A stretch of DNA of 64,000 bases from Proteles cristata cristata (Eukaryota; Chordata; Mammalia; Carnivora; Hyaenidae), in assembly GCA_017311185.1 (NCBI GenBank), contig JAESUZ010003297.1:124001-188000 (forward strand), read 5' to 3'. Shown one piece after another: positions 1-11,300 of the stretch. The notes under the pieces were generated by a model. The model was not told the origin of the DNA. It ran no database searches and was given only the letters and a program-made list of their open reading frames with translations. Made by a program: the position numbers and the translations under genes. How positions within the stretch are numbered: the stretch's first letter is position 1; every line of letters begins with the position of its first letter.

Positions 1-1130
1 ACACAGACGTGAACTAGAGGGCCACAAACAGGGGTGGAGAGGAGGGTGTGCAAATACAGGTGCGGACAGCATCACCGTAGGAAAACTGTGTCGATGGCCC
101 CTCAGAGGAGGGTTGCACCTCTGCAGAGGACTGAGAAGCTACAGGGTATTGTGAGGAAGGTTTGTGATGGGTGGTGGTCAGAGAGAGCTAGAAGGGCTAT
201 GAAAGTTGTATTTGTCTTGAAAGTTAAAGGGGGCCATGGAGAGGACCACAGGGTAGTAATAATTTGTGGAAGCTGATTACCACCCAAAGCCACCCTTCAG
301 GACAAAGCCACCTGTTGCCCTAGCTGCCAGGAATGTAGATTGCTGAGGTGTCATAGTTGAGTCTCTTTCTCAATGTTAGGACACAAAGTCCTGGTACCCT
401 TATGTGGACATAGACCACCTTGGAAGAGCCACCCCAGTTTCAGTGCTCCTAGTAGGATGGCCTGAGGCCTCTATATAACTGCATCACAATTTAATTCCCC
501 CCTCTGCCCAATCTGCAGGTCTTACTCTAAACTTCCCTGCAGGCCTGTCTCACAGTTAGCTTCTCAGAGATCTTGACTTAAAATAAATGAAAATAAATAA
601 TGATATCAAACATAACAAAATGGTGTTGGCCAACACATAATCCTTCCTACTTGCCAGAAGCTGTTCTAAGTGCCTTACCTATATATGTATGCAAAGGTAA
701 GCATGTTTGCATTGGCAGAAAAATGGTTGTAATTTCATGGCCTCTGAGCACTGCAAGTGTGGACCAGAGAAAGATGAGGCTGGGATCAGGGAAGAGGAGT
801 GAGAATGGAGACAAGTGGGCAAGCTAGATGTAGTTAGTGCTTGCTGTTTGGCAGGAAGTGAGGGACAGGAATAAGGTGAATAAACCCACACAGTAGTGCA
901 GCTTCTAGGAGCAAGTTTGGGGAAACACACTGGGTTCATAGGGCAGCGTGGTCTCCTGAAATGGGGACAGGGTAGCCACCGGGACGTTCCGGTGGCTCTC
1001 CATTCTCTACTGCCAGGGCTGCCCATCGACTTTTTCCACCTCCCTCTGCCACCTATCCTCTCCTTCGGGATCCCCGCGTTGTTTTCGTACTCTTCGGCGG
1101 TTGGACATTTGTTGATGGTCCCCGAAGTTT
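1..1130. other. Upstream region of E2F4, no gene seen
   Basis: I see no coding exon here. An MIR-like fragment lies at about 640-700 (core resembling TGCCAG..CTGTTCTAAGTGCC). The rest is unique-looking AT/GC-balanced DNA. By synteny the neighbour to the left should be EXOC3L1 on the minus strand, but no exon of it is recognisable in these 1.1 kb. Confidence 0.5.
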
Positions 1131-1300
1131 TGCTGCCGTGTCCACTGAGAGGAATTGCGCCAGATTCCCTGGGAGGGCGCGGAGCGGAAGCGGAAACAGC
1201 GACGCTGGCGCCGGCGGCCTGGTGGCCAGGAACGGAAGCGGAAGTGGCGGCGGCGCCGGCCTGGCCTGGCCTGGCTGAAGGGAGGCGGCGGGCGGGCGCG
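1130..1300 (+). promoter_or_regulatory. E2F4: E2F4 CpG-rich promoter / 5'UTR
   Basis: A CpG-dense, TATA-less stretch directly precedes the E2F4 start codon at 1301. It contains repeated purine-rich GCGGAAGC / CGGAAGTGG elements that look like ETS-family (GABPA/ELK) sites, typical of housekeeping CpG promoters. No TATA box or CCAAT box stands out. The transcription start site cannot be placed from sequence alone. Confidence 0.6.
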
Positions 1301-4300
1301 ATGGCGGAGGCCGGGCCGCAGGCGCCGCCGCCCCCGGGCACCCCAAGCCGGCACGAGAAGAGCTTAGGACTTCTCACCACCAAGTTCGTGTCGCTTCTTC
1401 AGGAGGCCAAGGACGGTGTGCTTGACCTCAAGCTGGTGCGGCCTGGGCTAAGGGGCGGCAGGGAGGGTAGTGGACCAGGCAGGCCTGGACCGGTAGTAAG
1501 GATCCCTGAGGTGGCGCAGCTGAGCTCTCAGAGAACAGGCCTCCATCCGTGTGCTTTCTCACAGGAGGGAGGCTGGGCGCTGTTTCATTCATTCAGTCGA
1601 GGCCATTGGGTGTCAGCTATGTGCCGGGCTCCGGGCTGCAAGTGCTGGTCCTCGTGGTCCTCCTCGGTTGGTGGGAGAAGAACCCCCGAACATCATTTCG
1701 GGCTGCACCAGGCCTCTTCCTGCCCCTTGGTCCTGAGCCGTTGTAGTGCCGGGAAATAGGATTGGGACTCAAGCCACCCCTTTTTCAGATCCTTTCTAGA
1801 CCAAGTCTCAAAATAGCTGGGGGTACACCTGAGAGCAGGGCTAAGTATCCTTCGCTCTGTTCTGTCTGCCAGGCAGCTGACACCCTTGCTGTGCGCCAAA
1901 AGCGACGGATTTACGACATCACCAATGTGCTGGAAGGTATCGGGCTGATCGAGAAAAAATCCAAGAATAGCATCCAGTGGAAGTGAGTGGGGGCATCTGG
2001 GAGGGCAGTGGCATCTCCTTCTCAGAAATGTCAGGGGTGTGGGGAGAAGGATACAGGAGAGAGCATGGGCCATGGGACCCAGAGTTCCTGGTGGCTCCTC
2101 TCAGCCTTGCTCCCTGGGCTCAGGGGTGTGGGTCCTGGCTGCAATACCCGGGAGATTGCGGACAAGCTGATTGAGCTCAAGGCTGAGATCGAAGAGCTGC
2201 AACAGCGAGAGCAAGAACTGGACAAGCACAAGGTGTGGGTGCAGCAGAGCATCCGGAATGTCACAGAAGATGTGCAGAACAGCTGATATCCTCCTGGTGG
2301 TCCCTGTCCCCGGGGAGTGGGTGAGGGGCCCTTTAGTCCAGCGGGGTTTGCTCTGTGGTGCCCTAGGCACTGTCCACCTTGGGAGGATGATCCTGCAGTT
2401 CCTTGCCAGGTCCCTGCTTCAGCCTCCCTCCTGAAACCCCCTCCCCAGCCAGTCTGGTCCTGTGATCTTTCCCCATGTGGACCCCAGGCCTTTCTCTGAG
2501 AGCATGTATGTCAGAGCTCTGCTAAAGACTTGGGTTTTCTCTGTGGTCTGCCATCTATCACCTTAGGCAGGGCATCAGCCGTTCTCCTTAACCCCCACAC
2601 CTTGGCCTACGTGACTCATGAGGACATCTGCAGATGCTTTGCTGGTGAGCAGAGCCTGGGTAGGGGGAAATGGGGGTGGGGCTGGGCTGAGCCACAGCCC
2701 TGAGCAGTGGGCTCAATGCCAAAGGCGAGTTTTGTCTCTTAAGATGGTTCCTTGGGCCTGCCCAAAAAGGAACCAGACAGGGTAAATCCTGGGTTTGAAG
2801 GTCACTGAGGCCCCGTGGAGGCCAACTATACAGAAAGTGTACAAGAATTCTGGGTTGAGTCCCTGGGTCAGCCCCCATCTGCACTTTTCCCTGGGTTTGG
2901 CTTCTCAGTCATGACAGAAGCATAAGGGGGAGAGAGCATGTGTGTATGCTCTTAAATTCTTGTATCCAGGGGATGGTGGTGCTCACTTTCAGCCTGTAGT
3001 TAGTTGCATCATGGATAAAGGAACAGTTCCTTTTCCATTTTGCATCCCCTAGACTGGTTTGGGGAAGGAATATTGGCCTTGGCCAGAACTTCTGGGGAGC
3101 AGTCCCATCAATCAGGGAGTGAGATGCCCATGGCCAGCAATCCTTTGAAACACATGTTTGAACCCAGATTTTATGATTATTGACCCTTGGGCTCTTGGGA
3201 GGAGAAAAGCTTTAGTTCTCTGCCCCAGCTATTGTGGTCTCCCTAAGAGACCATGATTTCCTTTCTTGCTCCAAGGGATAGCCACCCCCATTCTCAGATT
3301 AGATTGAGCCCTTGGGCACTGACCCATTCTCCTTGTCATTCTAGGAGATACTCTGCTGGCCATCCGGGCTCCATCGGGCACCAGCCTCGAAGTGCCCATC
3401 CCAGAGGTGGGTGCTGAGCCCAGGCAGGCTGGGTTGATTGAGGGCGGGTGCTGGCTGTGAAGGCCGATAAGTCCCGGGTGGGGCAGGTAGGGGGACGCCT
3501 GGATCTTAGGGTTATCTAAAAGGACGGGCAGCCTAGGGTGGAAGAGGACACTGTCGCCCTAGCTAGGGTCAGGCAGGAGCCAAACCTGCTTTTAATTCTA
3601 CCTGTCCTCCATCCCCCGCCTCCAGGGCCTCAATGGGCAGAAGAAGTACCAAATTCACCTGAAGAGTATGAGTGGCCCTATTGAGGTGCTGCTGGTGAAC
3701 AAGGAGGCATGGAGCTCACCGCCTGTGGCAGTGCCTGTGCCGCCTCCCGAAGATCTGCTCCAGAGCCCACCTGCTGTCCCTACCCCTCCGCCTCTGCCCA
3801 AGCCTACCCTGGCCCAGCCCCAGGACACCTCACGCCCAAGCAGTCCCCAGGTGACCACTCCCACCCCTGTCCCTGGCATCATCGAAGCCCAGGGGGTGCC
3901 CGGTCCAGCAACTGAGATCACAGGTGAGGTATAACAGGCAGCTGGTGATGGGGTAATTTCTGGGGCCCAAAAGGCAACACCTCTGTGTTGCGAAACATGT
4001 ACTCAGTATTGGAAAAGACGTCGTGGGGGTTGTCCTTTTCCTAGCCTCTGGTTGACCTCCCTTTGCTATGGTTATGAGTCCTTTTTAACAGGGAAGCTCT
4101 GACTGTGTGAAAGGGTGTTAGTGGTGACAGTTTTCCCCCAGATCCACCATTTTCCCTGGTCACCCCTCTTAAGGTGTAGTCACAGCAGCCATGTCTTCTG
4201 TGAGTCTTCCTCCTGGAGGTCTCAAGCTCCTGTCTCTTTTAGTGGCTCACTTCTAGGTTATCTCCTCAGGGTGACTGACAGTGTCTGTCTCTCCTTGGGC

Positions 4301-7112
4301 CATCGTCATCCTGACTGGGGTTTAGCACAAACCTTCAATATCTTACTTTCTGCTCCCAAGTGACTGGGTTCTGGGGATCTGGTTGTAGTGAGTGGCGGCC
4401 CTGGAACTGACAGCAAGGACAATGGTGAGCTTAGCTCCCTCCCACTGGGCCTGGCAGCACTGGACACCCGGCCGCTACAGTCCTCTGCCCTGCTGGACAG
4501 TAGCAGCAGCAGCAGCAGCAGCAATAGCAGCTCATCTGGACCCAACCCTTCTACCTCCTTTGAGCCCATCAAGGCAGACCCCACAGGAGGTGAGTGTTTG
4601 TCTCCTGAGGAGTAGGGAGAGCCCAGCCTCAGCCAGTCCTAGGTGAGAAGTAGTATTGGGGCTGGAATCCAGCTCTTCTGTCTCCTCAGCCAGAGTTGGC
4701 CAGCCTGAGGGTCAGCCCCGCCATCAACCCTTGCCTTGACACCAGAGCTCTGCCAGGCTGAGTGAGGAGCCTGGTCTCCAGCTTGGCAGTGCTGCCCCTT
4801 TGCTCCCCTTCCTGGTTTCCATGGAACTGCTGGGTCCCTCTCAAGCCCTGCCTGTCACCCCTTGCACTCAGGTGTCACGAGGGCATAACTGCTGTCCTGG
4901 AGAAGGGGCTGTGGTAAGGCCCTCAGTCTCCAAAGGTGGGCAGCGCCTTCCCAGAGGAGGTGATGATATCTGGCTGGAGTCTTCTCTCCATCTTGCGACT
5001 GTTTGCTTCTTCCAGGATTCATTCTTCTTGGCCCACAAATGCTGCTAAGTTTCTTTTCGTTAAATGATACTTTATTCTTGTTTCCTCTGTGCCCTTCACT
5101 GTCTCCTCTCTGTCTGGACTCCTTGAACAAGTGATCTCTATTCCATTTCATATCTTGGTCTCCTAGGCCCCCTGCAGGTTGCAGCAGTCAACCCCATGGT
5201 ATGGCAGTGCTGCTCTTTGAGAAGTTGCCTAGCCCTGACTACCAGCTTCAGCAGTTTCTGGGCTAATTTGTTTGGGTGCTTTTTTACTCCATGTTTATAC
5301 TTTTTGTGTCTTTGGTATTTATGATGCCAATTCTGACTCTTCTCTCTTACTGGCTTCTTCTGACCTCTCTTTGGCACTCCTTTAAACTTTGATGCTTCCC
5401 AGATCTCTGTCCCTTTCCATACCTGTGGAGGGGACCTATTCGAGTTAGATGAATCCCCAACTTCCACCTTGCCTAGATCTTTTGCCTGAACTCCACACCT
5501 GTGTCTGCCTGCCTTCCTCTGCACATTCAAGAGGCATTTCATTCCTGTGTCCTCAACTGAAACTTTTTTTTTTTTTTTGAAACAAGAAAAGAGAAAGCAC
5601 AAGTGTGGGAGGAGTAGAGAGAGAGGGAGACACATAATTTGAAGCAGGCTCCAGGTTCTGAGCTGTCAGCCCAGAGCCCAACAGGGAGCTTGAACCCACA
5701 GACCACGAGATCATGACCTGAGTTGAAGTCAGATGCTTAACCGACACTAGCCACCCAGGCACCCCGCAACTTGCTTTTTCTACTTCTGTGTGTACTCTAC
5801 CATTGGCCCTAATCTCCCAGGCCTGACACCTGCACGTCACTCCCATTTCCATCTCCCGCTCTGCACCTTGCATTAGCTGAGTTTGTTCTAGACATCTCCC
5901 ATCATTGGCTTCTATTTATCCTCCATACTCAGGGTCTCTACTGGCTATCTCTATTCTAAAGTTTTCAGCAGCATCCTCTTTACCGCAACTGACAGGGATC
6001 TATATGAAACACAGGTTGACTGTGTCATTTCTGTGTTTACTAAGTACTTTTAATGGTTTCTTAAGTCCTGCTGAATAAAACCAGAGTTCCTACACCTGGT
6101 ATATGAAATCCTCATGAACCAGCCCCAGCACTCCTCTCCAGTTTCATTTTCCTCTGCTTCCCACATGCATTCTCCCAGTCAGACCTTTGTAGCAGATTTG
6201 TCGCCCTTTAGCACCAGCTCCTATAAGTGTCTGCCTCCTTCCCTGCCCAGTGACCTAGTCCCCAGGGTGTGATCTCTGAACCTGGCATTGAGCAGGTGCT
6301 TAGCAAGGGCAGCGGTGAGTGGGGTATCTTCCATCAGACAGGGCATACCTGCTGAACCCATAAAGGGAGGCAGTGTGCTGCCCTTCTGCAGCACTTCTGA
6401 GTTAGAAGAGCTATACCAGTTACCCACGATGGGCCTTTAGTACCCTGAGCCCAGCACTGAGGAGACTGACAATGCCAACTATGCCTGGGGAAGGGCTTCC
6501 ATCTCCTCAGTTGTGTGGACCCCCAAGATGGGTGGTAGAAGATCTGAGGAAGGTGAAGGCTAGGTGGGACCCGAATGGCTCTTGAGCATGGCTTTCTTGT
6601 CTTTCAGTTCTGGAACTCCCTAAAGAGCTGTCAGAAATCTTCGATCCCACACGAGGTAGGGCTGCATTCTTCCATGGGGTAAGGGGCAGTTCATTCAGTC
6701 TTATGGCTCTTATGCTTCTGAGGACCTCTGATTGTGCCTTGTACCTGGGCAAAGAGTAAAGTTCCTGAGGGGTGGCTAGGAGGGTTCCCTTCATGGGCTT
6801 TGGTGGTTAGAGAGGCAGGAGCCAGAATGTAACTCAACTCTCCCTTCCCAGAATGCATGAGCTCAGAGTTGCTGGAGGAGCTGATGTCCTCAGAAGGTGG
6901 GTGGCCCAGGAAGGTGGGGCATGGGGGGTGAGCGGGGGGCTGGGCAGCTCCTGGGAGGGGCCTTGGCCCAGAGCCTCAGCCTGGTGCTCTCTGCAGTGTT
7001 TGCCCCCCTCCTCCGCCTTTCTCCACCCCCTGGAGACCACGATTACATCTACAACCTGGACGAGAGTGAAGGTGTCTGTGACCTCTTCGACGTGCCTGTA
7101 CTCAACCTCTGA
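1301..7112 (+). CDS. E2F4: E2F transcription factor 4 (spliced, 10 coding exons, 406 aa)
   Basis: Coding exons: 1301-1435, 1873-1982, 2124-2285, 2601-2644, 3345-3406, 3626-3923, 4389-4589, 6608-6655, 6852-6896, 6997-7112; these sum to 1221 nt in frame. E2F4 is a nuclear E2F that pairs with DP proteins and is held by p107/p130 pocket proteins to repress cell-cycle genes in G0/G1 (DREAM complex). Residues about 15-82 form the winged-helix DNA-binding domain, including [14 protein letters not shown] (56-69). Residues about 93-120 are the leucine-rich coiled coil for DP binding, followed by the marked box. A serine run lies at 308-320. The C-terminus from [11 protein letters not shown] (381) to [10 protein letters not shown] (406) is the transactivation and pocket-binding motif. 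Human E2F4 is 413 aa as I recall; most of the difference is a shorter serine run. Intron 3 is U12-type. ELMO3 follows head-to-tail about 1.2 kb after the stop codon. Confidence 0.97.
2286..2600 (+). other. E2F4: U12-type AT-AC intron (E2F4 intron 3)
   Basis: No GT donor keeps the frame after exon 3. The exon instead ends ..AACAGCTG and the intron opens with ATATCCTCC (2286-2294), very close to the minor-spliceosome donor consensus ATATCCTT. A branch-point match TCCTTAAC lies at 2585-2592, and the intron ends in AC (2599-2600) about 9-10 nt downstream. Joining 2285 to 2601 restores the conserved residues [16 protein letters not shown]. Confidence 0.93.
4499..4537 (+). repeat. E2F4: E2F4 coding (AGC)n serine repeat
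   Basis: One AGT plus seven AGC codons, an AAT (Asn) interruption, then AGC AGC TCA TCT: eight Ser, one Asn, four Ser. The human tract is longer and known to be length-variable and unstable in mismatch-repair-deficient tumours. Confidence 0.9.
5564..5765 (-). mobile_element. CAN-SINE, older copy, antisense in E2F4 intron 7
   Basis: Poly-T at the left (5564-5578), then a GAGA-rich body, CCAGGTTCTGAGCTGTCAGC, and the tRNA-derived head read in reverse (GAGATCATGACCTGA ... CCACCCAGGCACCCC). Several substitutions from the younger copies in this window suggest an older insertion. Confidence 0.9.
5870..6230 (+). repeat. L2-like LINE 3' remnant in E2F4 intron 7
   Basis: Diverged text reminiscent of L2 3' ends (TGTGTCATTTCTGTGTTTACTAAG.. 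type wording, CAGAGTTCC.., then CCTCTCCAGTTTCATTTTCC). Identified by resemblance only; a RepeatMasker run would decide. Confidence 0.45.
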
Positions 7113-7916
7113 CTGACAGAGACATGCCCCGTGTGGCTGGGATACAGACTGTGTGACCTGGGGGCTGCCTGAGGACATCCCCCATTCTACCCCTACACAG
7201 CTTGAAAGCCACAGACTCCTGGCTTCCCCAGCCTTCCCTCACTGCAATTCTAACACAACTCCCACTCCGGCACGAACACCTGTACCGTGCTAGGAAAGTA
7301 GGGAAAGGGGCTCATCCCCCTTCACCATGGAGCCAATGTGTGCATCTCCTCTTCTGGGGCTTTCCCCCACTTCATGCCCTCTCAGAGCCCAGGCTCAGCT
7401 ACCACTCAGTGGCGCAGAACCGAAGACCTGTCATCACCCCTATAGGGCAGCTTGTCCAGCCCCACTGCCCTGTTCCAACCAACACCTCCCAACCAGAGGA
7501 GGGGAGCCTAGGGTGGAGCCTGATGATTTCCGGCACCACCTGAGCCTCCTTCACTTTTCCCCACCCCCTGAACCTGCAGCTCCCCTTGGACCTCTGTGTG
7601 TATCCCCCATCTGCCTGGCCCTTAGCCCTGAGAACCTATAGGTGTGGTTGGGGGTGGGGAGTGCTAACAGGAAAGAACAGAGAGGTCTTTAGCTAGAAAT
7701 CTGGGCAGGTGAGTCCCTGAGGATTGGTCCAATCTCCTGCCCTGTAGGTCTTCTCTCCCTCCCCCTGCCCTACCCTTGTTTATTCATTTATCCTCATTTA
7801 GAGCCATTTCCAGAGATTTAGAAAGATTTGCAGTAACGAATGGATTCCTATATAAAGATTATTTTTATACTTTTTGCAGCAAAAGGAAATTGTAATATTT
7901 GTACAGTGTGCGAGTG

Positions 7917-7922
7917 AATAAA
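7917..7922 (+). terminator. E2F4: E2F4 polyadenylation signal
   Basis: Canonical AATAAA about 800 nt after the E2F4 stop, following an AT-rich segment. Cleavage is expected near 7935-7945, leaving under 400 bp to the ELMO3 start codon. Confidence 0.85.
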
Positions 7923-8039
7923 GACCATGCCTAAGGCTATCTCTGATCTGGTTCTTTCAAGGCCCCTCCCTGGAATTCTGCTGGATAGGTGGTGGGACCG
8001 GGTGGGTCACCTTGCTGGAAAAGGAGGTGTGGCTGCTCT

Positions 8040-8327
8040 GGCAGCCCGCCCTCCCCGCCCCCACCTGCCGCACCTTGGGGCGGGGCGGGGCCACCTCAGC
8101 GGGGCGGGGCGGGCGCCTACCCCAGGGACTCCAACCCGGAACTAGTCTGGCTCCCTTGGGAAGGCCGCAACGCCAGTCCTGGAGCGATCCTGACCCTTGA
8201 ATGCGGGCCAGGGGGTCTAGGCCTTGGACAGAGAGACGCCCTCGTTCTCGGAGGGACCAGACCAGGCACGCCCTCGGCCGGAGGTTGGACGGTCTGGAAA
8301 CTACAGGCGCCCCCTCCCAGCCGGACC
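8040..8327 (+). promoter_or_regulatory. ELMO3: ELMO3 promoter with GC-box cluster
   Basis: CpG-rich segment between the E2F4 3' end and the ELMO3 ATG. Overlapping GGGGCGGGGC Sp1/KLF-type boxes lie at about 8077-8114. No TATA box is seen. The interval is so short that ELMO3 initiation must occur within a few hundred bases of E2F4 cleavage. Confidence 0.7.
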
Positions 8328-11300
8328 ATGGCGCCCCCGAGGAACGTGGTGAAGATCGCGGTCCAGATGCGTGACGCCATCCCACAACTCATCCGGCTGG
8401 ACCAGGTCACTCAGCCTGTCTGGCCTCCATTCACCCCACCACTCACCTCCGGGCCGCCCCCTTCCCCCGGAACTCCCAGGTTCCTCCCCAACTCCTCCTC
8501 ACAGCTGCCCCATGAGTGACCTCTCCACTTGCAGGCAAAGCCTCTGGCCGCCGTGCTGAAGGAGGTGTGCGATGCGTAAGTACAGGGTACTGTACTTCCC
8601 AGGCGGGGGAGGGGAATGGGAGTGGGAGGGCAGAAGGCAGGGGACCCCCTACCTGCCTCACTGAGCCTCCTCTGCCTGCAGGTGGAGCTTGGCTCACTCT
8701 GAACGCTATGCCCTGCAGTTTGCTGATGGGCATAGGAAATACATCACTGAGAACGTGAGTCTTCCACTCCCTGCCAGGCCCATGTTCCACTGTGTGACAT
8801 TCCCCCCACCTCCCCGCAAGCCCACCGGGACCTGATTACTCAGACTTATCCCACTGTCTGGAATGTGATTTTTTCTGGACTCAAACCTTCCCTCACTGAC
8901 ATCCCCAACTGACCAATCCTCAGCGCCCTTTTTGACTTTCTCTTTCTTTCCATCTTCTCCAGAACCGCACAGAGATCAAGAATGGCAGCATCCTGTGCCT
9001 CAGCACTGCCCCAGTAATGCCCTTCCTGACCCCACCCTCTTTTCCTGTTCTTCTGTGCCTCCTTTCTGCCCATTCTCCTCTCTGCCCCAGATCTGGAGGC
9101 CCAGACTCCAGCTCCACAGTGCCCCACCTAGTGGACATCTGAGTCCCCACACCTCCATTTCTTCTACCCAACCTCCTCACCTCTCCCATCCCTGCCAGGA
9201 CCTTGAGGCTGAGCGCCTGTTGGGTGGGCTGCAGTGTGGGAGCCGTGACAGGCGCCGGGAAACTCTGCAGCACCTCGTCTTGCTGGCCCCAGACATGACC
9301 TTTGCCCAGGAGGTCATCAGCCGTGATGGGCTTCAAAGACTAGGCACCATCATTGAAGACGGGGATGAGTGAGCACAAGACTCTTGTGGGTGGTGGACAT
9401 GGTGGGGTTGGGGGTCCTGGTCTGGTCCTGCTCAGCCCCATGTGTCCCCCCAGCTTAGGGGAATTGCTGGCCCTCGCACTGAGAGCCTTCTTGGAGCTTA
9501 TGGAACACGGCATGGTGTCTTGGGAGACGCTCAGCATCCCCTTTGTTAGGAAGGTGGGTTGCCTCTTCTGGGGGCAGCAGGGGCAGGGTCAAGATCTGGC
9601 CTTCCATGGTGGTGAAATGCTAACAATCCTCTACCCCTGTTACAGGTGGTATGCTATGTGAACATGAACTTGATGGATGCCTCTGTGCAGCCCCTGGCCC
9701 TCAGGCTGCTGGAGAGTGTGACCTTGAGCAGCCCTGCCCTGGGCCAGCTGGTCAAGAGTGAGGTGCCACTGGATAGGCTGCTGGTACACCTACAGGTGTA
9801 AGTGTATGGGGGTGAGGGCAGAATACAGATGAGGGGAGTGGAATGAGACCCTGGCTAGCCAGCTGAGCCCTCTTCTTGCCCCAGGATGAACCAGCAGCTA
9901 CAAACCAAGGCTATGGCCTTGCTGACAGCCTTGCTGCAGGGGGCCAGCTCTACTGAACGCAAGGTGAGTGTCCCATCTGGTGCCTGGATGTGGGGGCAGG
10001 AGCTGGTGGGCACTGTGCTGTATCCTGGGACTGCAGGGTGGGTGCTCATGGTGGGCCTAAATCATCTAACTCCCCTTCCCACCCAACACAGCACATGCTT
10101 GACTACCTGTGGCAGAGAAACCTTCGCCAGTTCATCTATAAGGTAGGAAGGACTGCGCTAGGTAGACCCCTCCCCACTTTCCCTCTCCCAGTAAGCCCAT
10201 GCTCACACCCATGGGCTGGCTGTTCTCCAGAACATCATCCACAGTGCAGCGCCACTGGGAGATGAGATGGCTCATCATTTGTACGTACTGCAGGCCCTTA
10301 TGTTGGGGCTGCTAGAGTCACGCATGCGGACGCCATTGGACCCCTACAGCCAGGTGGGTGCTTTTGGGGTGTGCATGGCTGGGGCCAGCCAGCAAATGGC
10401 CTTGAATCTATGATCCTGACACCCCCTTACCCCACTCCAATGACCCCAGGAACAACGGGAGCAGCTGCAGGCCCTGCGCCAGGCTGCCTTTGATCCGGAG
10501 GGGGAGTCTTTGGGGACTGGGCTGAGTGCTGACCGGCGCCGTTCCCTCTGTGCCCGCGAGTTTCGAAAACTGGGCTTCTCCGTGAGCAACCCCTACCTAG
10601 CTCCCCACCTCTGCCTCAACCCAGGGCTGCTGTTGTTCCAGAGGCCTGGGGTCCCTACTGAGATGTCTGTCCCCCTTTCCCCAGAACAGCAACCCCGCAC
10701 AGGATCTAGAGCGAGTGCCCCCCGGTGTGTTGGCCCTGGACAACATGCTTTACTTCTCCAGACATGCACCTAGTGCTTACAGCCGGGTCAGTGATAGGGT
10801 GGATGGGATACGGCAGAATACCACCGAAGCAGAGTCCGTATTGCCTTAGCAACTTCCTATCCCACTCTCTGTTTCCACTACGCCACAAACAACAGTTTGT
10901 GTTGGAGAACAGCAGCCGTGAAGACAAGCATGAGTGCCCCTTTGCCCGGAGCAGCATCCAGCTGACTGTGCTGCTGTGTGAGCTGCTCCGCATTGGGGAG
11001 CCCTGTGAGTGGGACTGGGCACAACGTGTCCAGGAACGGGGGACGGAAGGGCAGAGAGGGCCAGGGGCTGCACACGCTTTCTCCCTGAGCCCCTCCTGCC
11101 CCCCTGCTCCAGGCTCCGAAACAGCCCAGGATTTTTCACCCATGTTCTTCAGCCAAGACCAGAGTTTCCATGAGCTCTTCTGTGTGAGCATCCAGCTGCT
11201 TAATAAGACCTGGAAGGAGATGCGGGCCACCCAGGAGGACTTTGACAAAGTAGGTGGGGTAGAAGCTAGGAGACCTGAGCCAGGGCAGGGGCTCTTCTGA

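Noticed and set aside
1..1130. EXOC3L1 exon at the left edge
   Set aside because: Expected by synteny to the left, but no exon with matching residues or splice sites is visible inside the window.
679..1383. Long minus-strand open frame over the E2F4 CpG promoter (and the plus-strand frame 896-1759)
   Set aside because: Low-complexity Ala/Pro/Arg-rich translations of a CpG island, with no known domain and no splice context. They overlap the real first exon.
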